From: DAOTXS01 sp034433515
GTDB taxonomy: Bacteria > Chloroflexota > Anaerolineae > UBA4142
DNA: 13,891 nt
Assembly: GCA_034433515.1 (NCBI GenBank)
Contig: DAOUAL010000068.1
Location: forward strand, 1-13,891
Reading direction: 5' to 3'
Position numbers and translations under genes: made by a program. The notes below the pieces were generated by a model. It had not been told where the DNA came from. It ran no database searches and worked only from the letters and a program-made list of their open reading frames with translations. This document shows, in pieces, positions 13,594 to 13,891 of this stretch (its first letter is position 1; each line of letters opens with the position of its first letter).

Positions 13594-13622
13594 ATTCTAC
13601 GCCAAACCGAAAAGGTTGTCAA
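13594..13622 (-). promoter_or_regulatory. Strong promoter of pdxST
   Basis: On the minus strand a perfect TTGACA (13617-13622), a 17-base spacer and TAGAAT (13594-13599). It predicts a start near 13587 and a leader of about 130 bases before pdxS. Same box architecture as the promoter at 11306-11334. Confidence 0.85.
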
Positions 13623-13637
13623 GCAAAATTATGTTTG

Positions 13638-13671
13638 AAAAAACTTGGCTCGCGCATTCACGCGAGCCAAG
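13638..13671 (-). terminator. Terminator of the right-edge gene
   Basis: An 11-bp perfect stem (CTTGGCTCGCG with CGCGAGCCAAG, 13644-13654 and 13661-13671) with a six-base loop, followed on the minus strand by six Ts. It lies four bases past the stop of the right-edge gene and insulates it from pdxST. Confidence 0.93.
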
Positions 13672-13675
13672 GTCT

Positions 13676-13891
13676 CTACGGCGGCGAGATGGCCGACGCG
13701 GTTTTTTTGCGTCGGCGGAAAATGGCGCGCAAGATGAGCACGAGAATCACAAAGGGCAAGAGCAAGACGATGGCGACCGGCAGGAAAAAGAGAATCAGCC
13801 AGATTGTCAGATCGGCGATGGCTTGCAACGCTTGCACGAGTGCCTTGAGCGCAGAGGCGACGGTTTTGTTCGGCATCCACGTATCCGGTTC
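13676..13891 (-). CDS. C-terminal end of a membrane-anchored protein, probably DUF4349 family (partial)
   Basis: The frame is open to the window edge, leaving 71 residues plus stop; the true start lies outside. An EPDTW... segment leads into an amphipathic stretch (TVASALKALVQALQAIADL), one long hydrophobic span with a central proline (IWLILFFLPVAIVLLLPFVI and following) and a basic RAIFRRRKK tail. This tail arrangement resembles DUF4349 proteins, which have an extracytoplasmic domain, then a C-terminal membrane helix and a cytoplasmic basic end. The family call rests on this pattern only. An internal ATG (13876) could start a 66-residue protein, but the in-frame residues before it fit a longer protein. 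The strong terminator just after the stop supports a real gene. Confidence 0.65.
   Translation of the reverse strand, partial: EPDTWMPNKTVASALKALVQALQAIADLTIWLILFFLPVAIVLLLPFVILVLILRAIFRRRKKTASAISPP

Noticed and set aside
1..13891. CRISPR array, tRNA, transposase or phage genes
   Set aside because: No spaced direct repeats, cloverleaf or mobile-element proteins were seen in any frame.

Overview
The window reads like a bacterial chromosome of moderate GC. All but one of its genes lie on the minus strand, so the genetic reading direction is from right to left. The gene set is SUF iron-sulfur assembly with a Rieske protein and a MIP18 protein, the PdxS/PdxT route to pyridoxal phosphate (PLP), an ATP-type PEP carboxykinase, and a probable DUF4349 C-terminus. 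Together with a C-rich palindromic repeat, this fits an uncultured Chloroflexota (Anaerolineae-like) genome. That assignment is inferred from gene style; there is no rRNA or marker gene here to prove it.

Layout in transcription order, from the right edge. (1) 13676-13891 is the C-terminal end of a membrane-anchored protein, closed by a strong intrinsic terminator (13638-13671). (2) A consensus promoter (13594-13622) drives about 130 nt of structured leader containing its own intrinsic terminator (13489-13517). It is followed by pdxS and pdxT, the two subunits of PLP synthase. (3) The only plus-strand gene, 11352-11867, encodes an unrecognised protein made of two similar halves. It has a textbook promoter just upstream and a clear terminator, and it converges on pdxT. 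(4) The divergent intergenic region 11087-11351 holds that promoter, a proposed suf promoter and two palindromes. (5) First SUF unit: sufC-sufB-sufD, then a two-domain thiosulfate sulfurtransferase, an IscU/SufU-like scaffold and a 7Fe ferredoxin, ending at a hairpin terminator (5631-5666). (6) Second SUF unit, with its own promoter and a leader hairpin: MIP18-family protein, sufS, sufU and a Rieske protein, closed by a strong terminator (3161-3194). (7) A class I aminotransferase and pckA form a likely two-gene operon with its own promoter. (8) The left edge (1-186) is non-coding and carries a C/G-rich palindromic repeat.

How the genes fit together: SufS (cysteine desulfurase) passes persulfide sulfur to SufU and on to the SufBCD scaffold. 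The sulfurtransferase is a possible second sulfur route, and the MIP18 protein probably helps deliver clusters. The ferredoxin and Rieske protein are candidate electron donors or cluster-bearing clients. SufS and the aminotransferase need PLP, which the adjacent pdxST genes make. The aminotransferase and PEP carboxykinase link amino-acid carbon (oxaloacetate) to PEP.

The most interesting non-coding signal is the pdxS leader. It has a hairpin whose loop is complementary to the segment just before an intrinsic terminator, so it could form a pseudoknot, and it lies upstream of PLP synthase. This looks like an attenuator or riboswitch-type element. I could not assign it to a known class. No tRNA, rRNA, CRISPR array, transposase or phage gene was seen.
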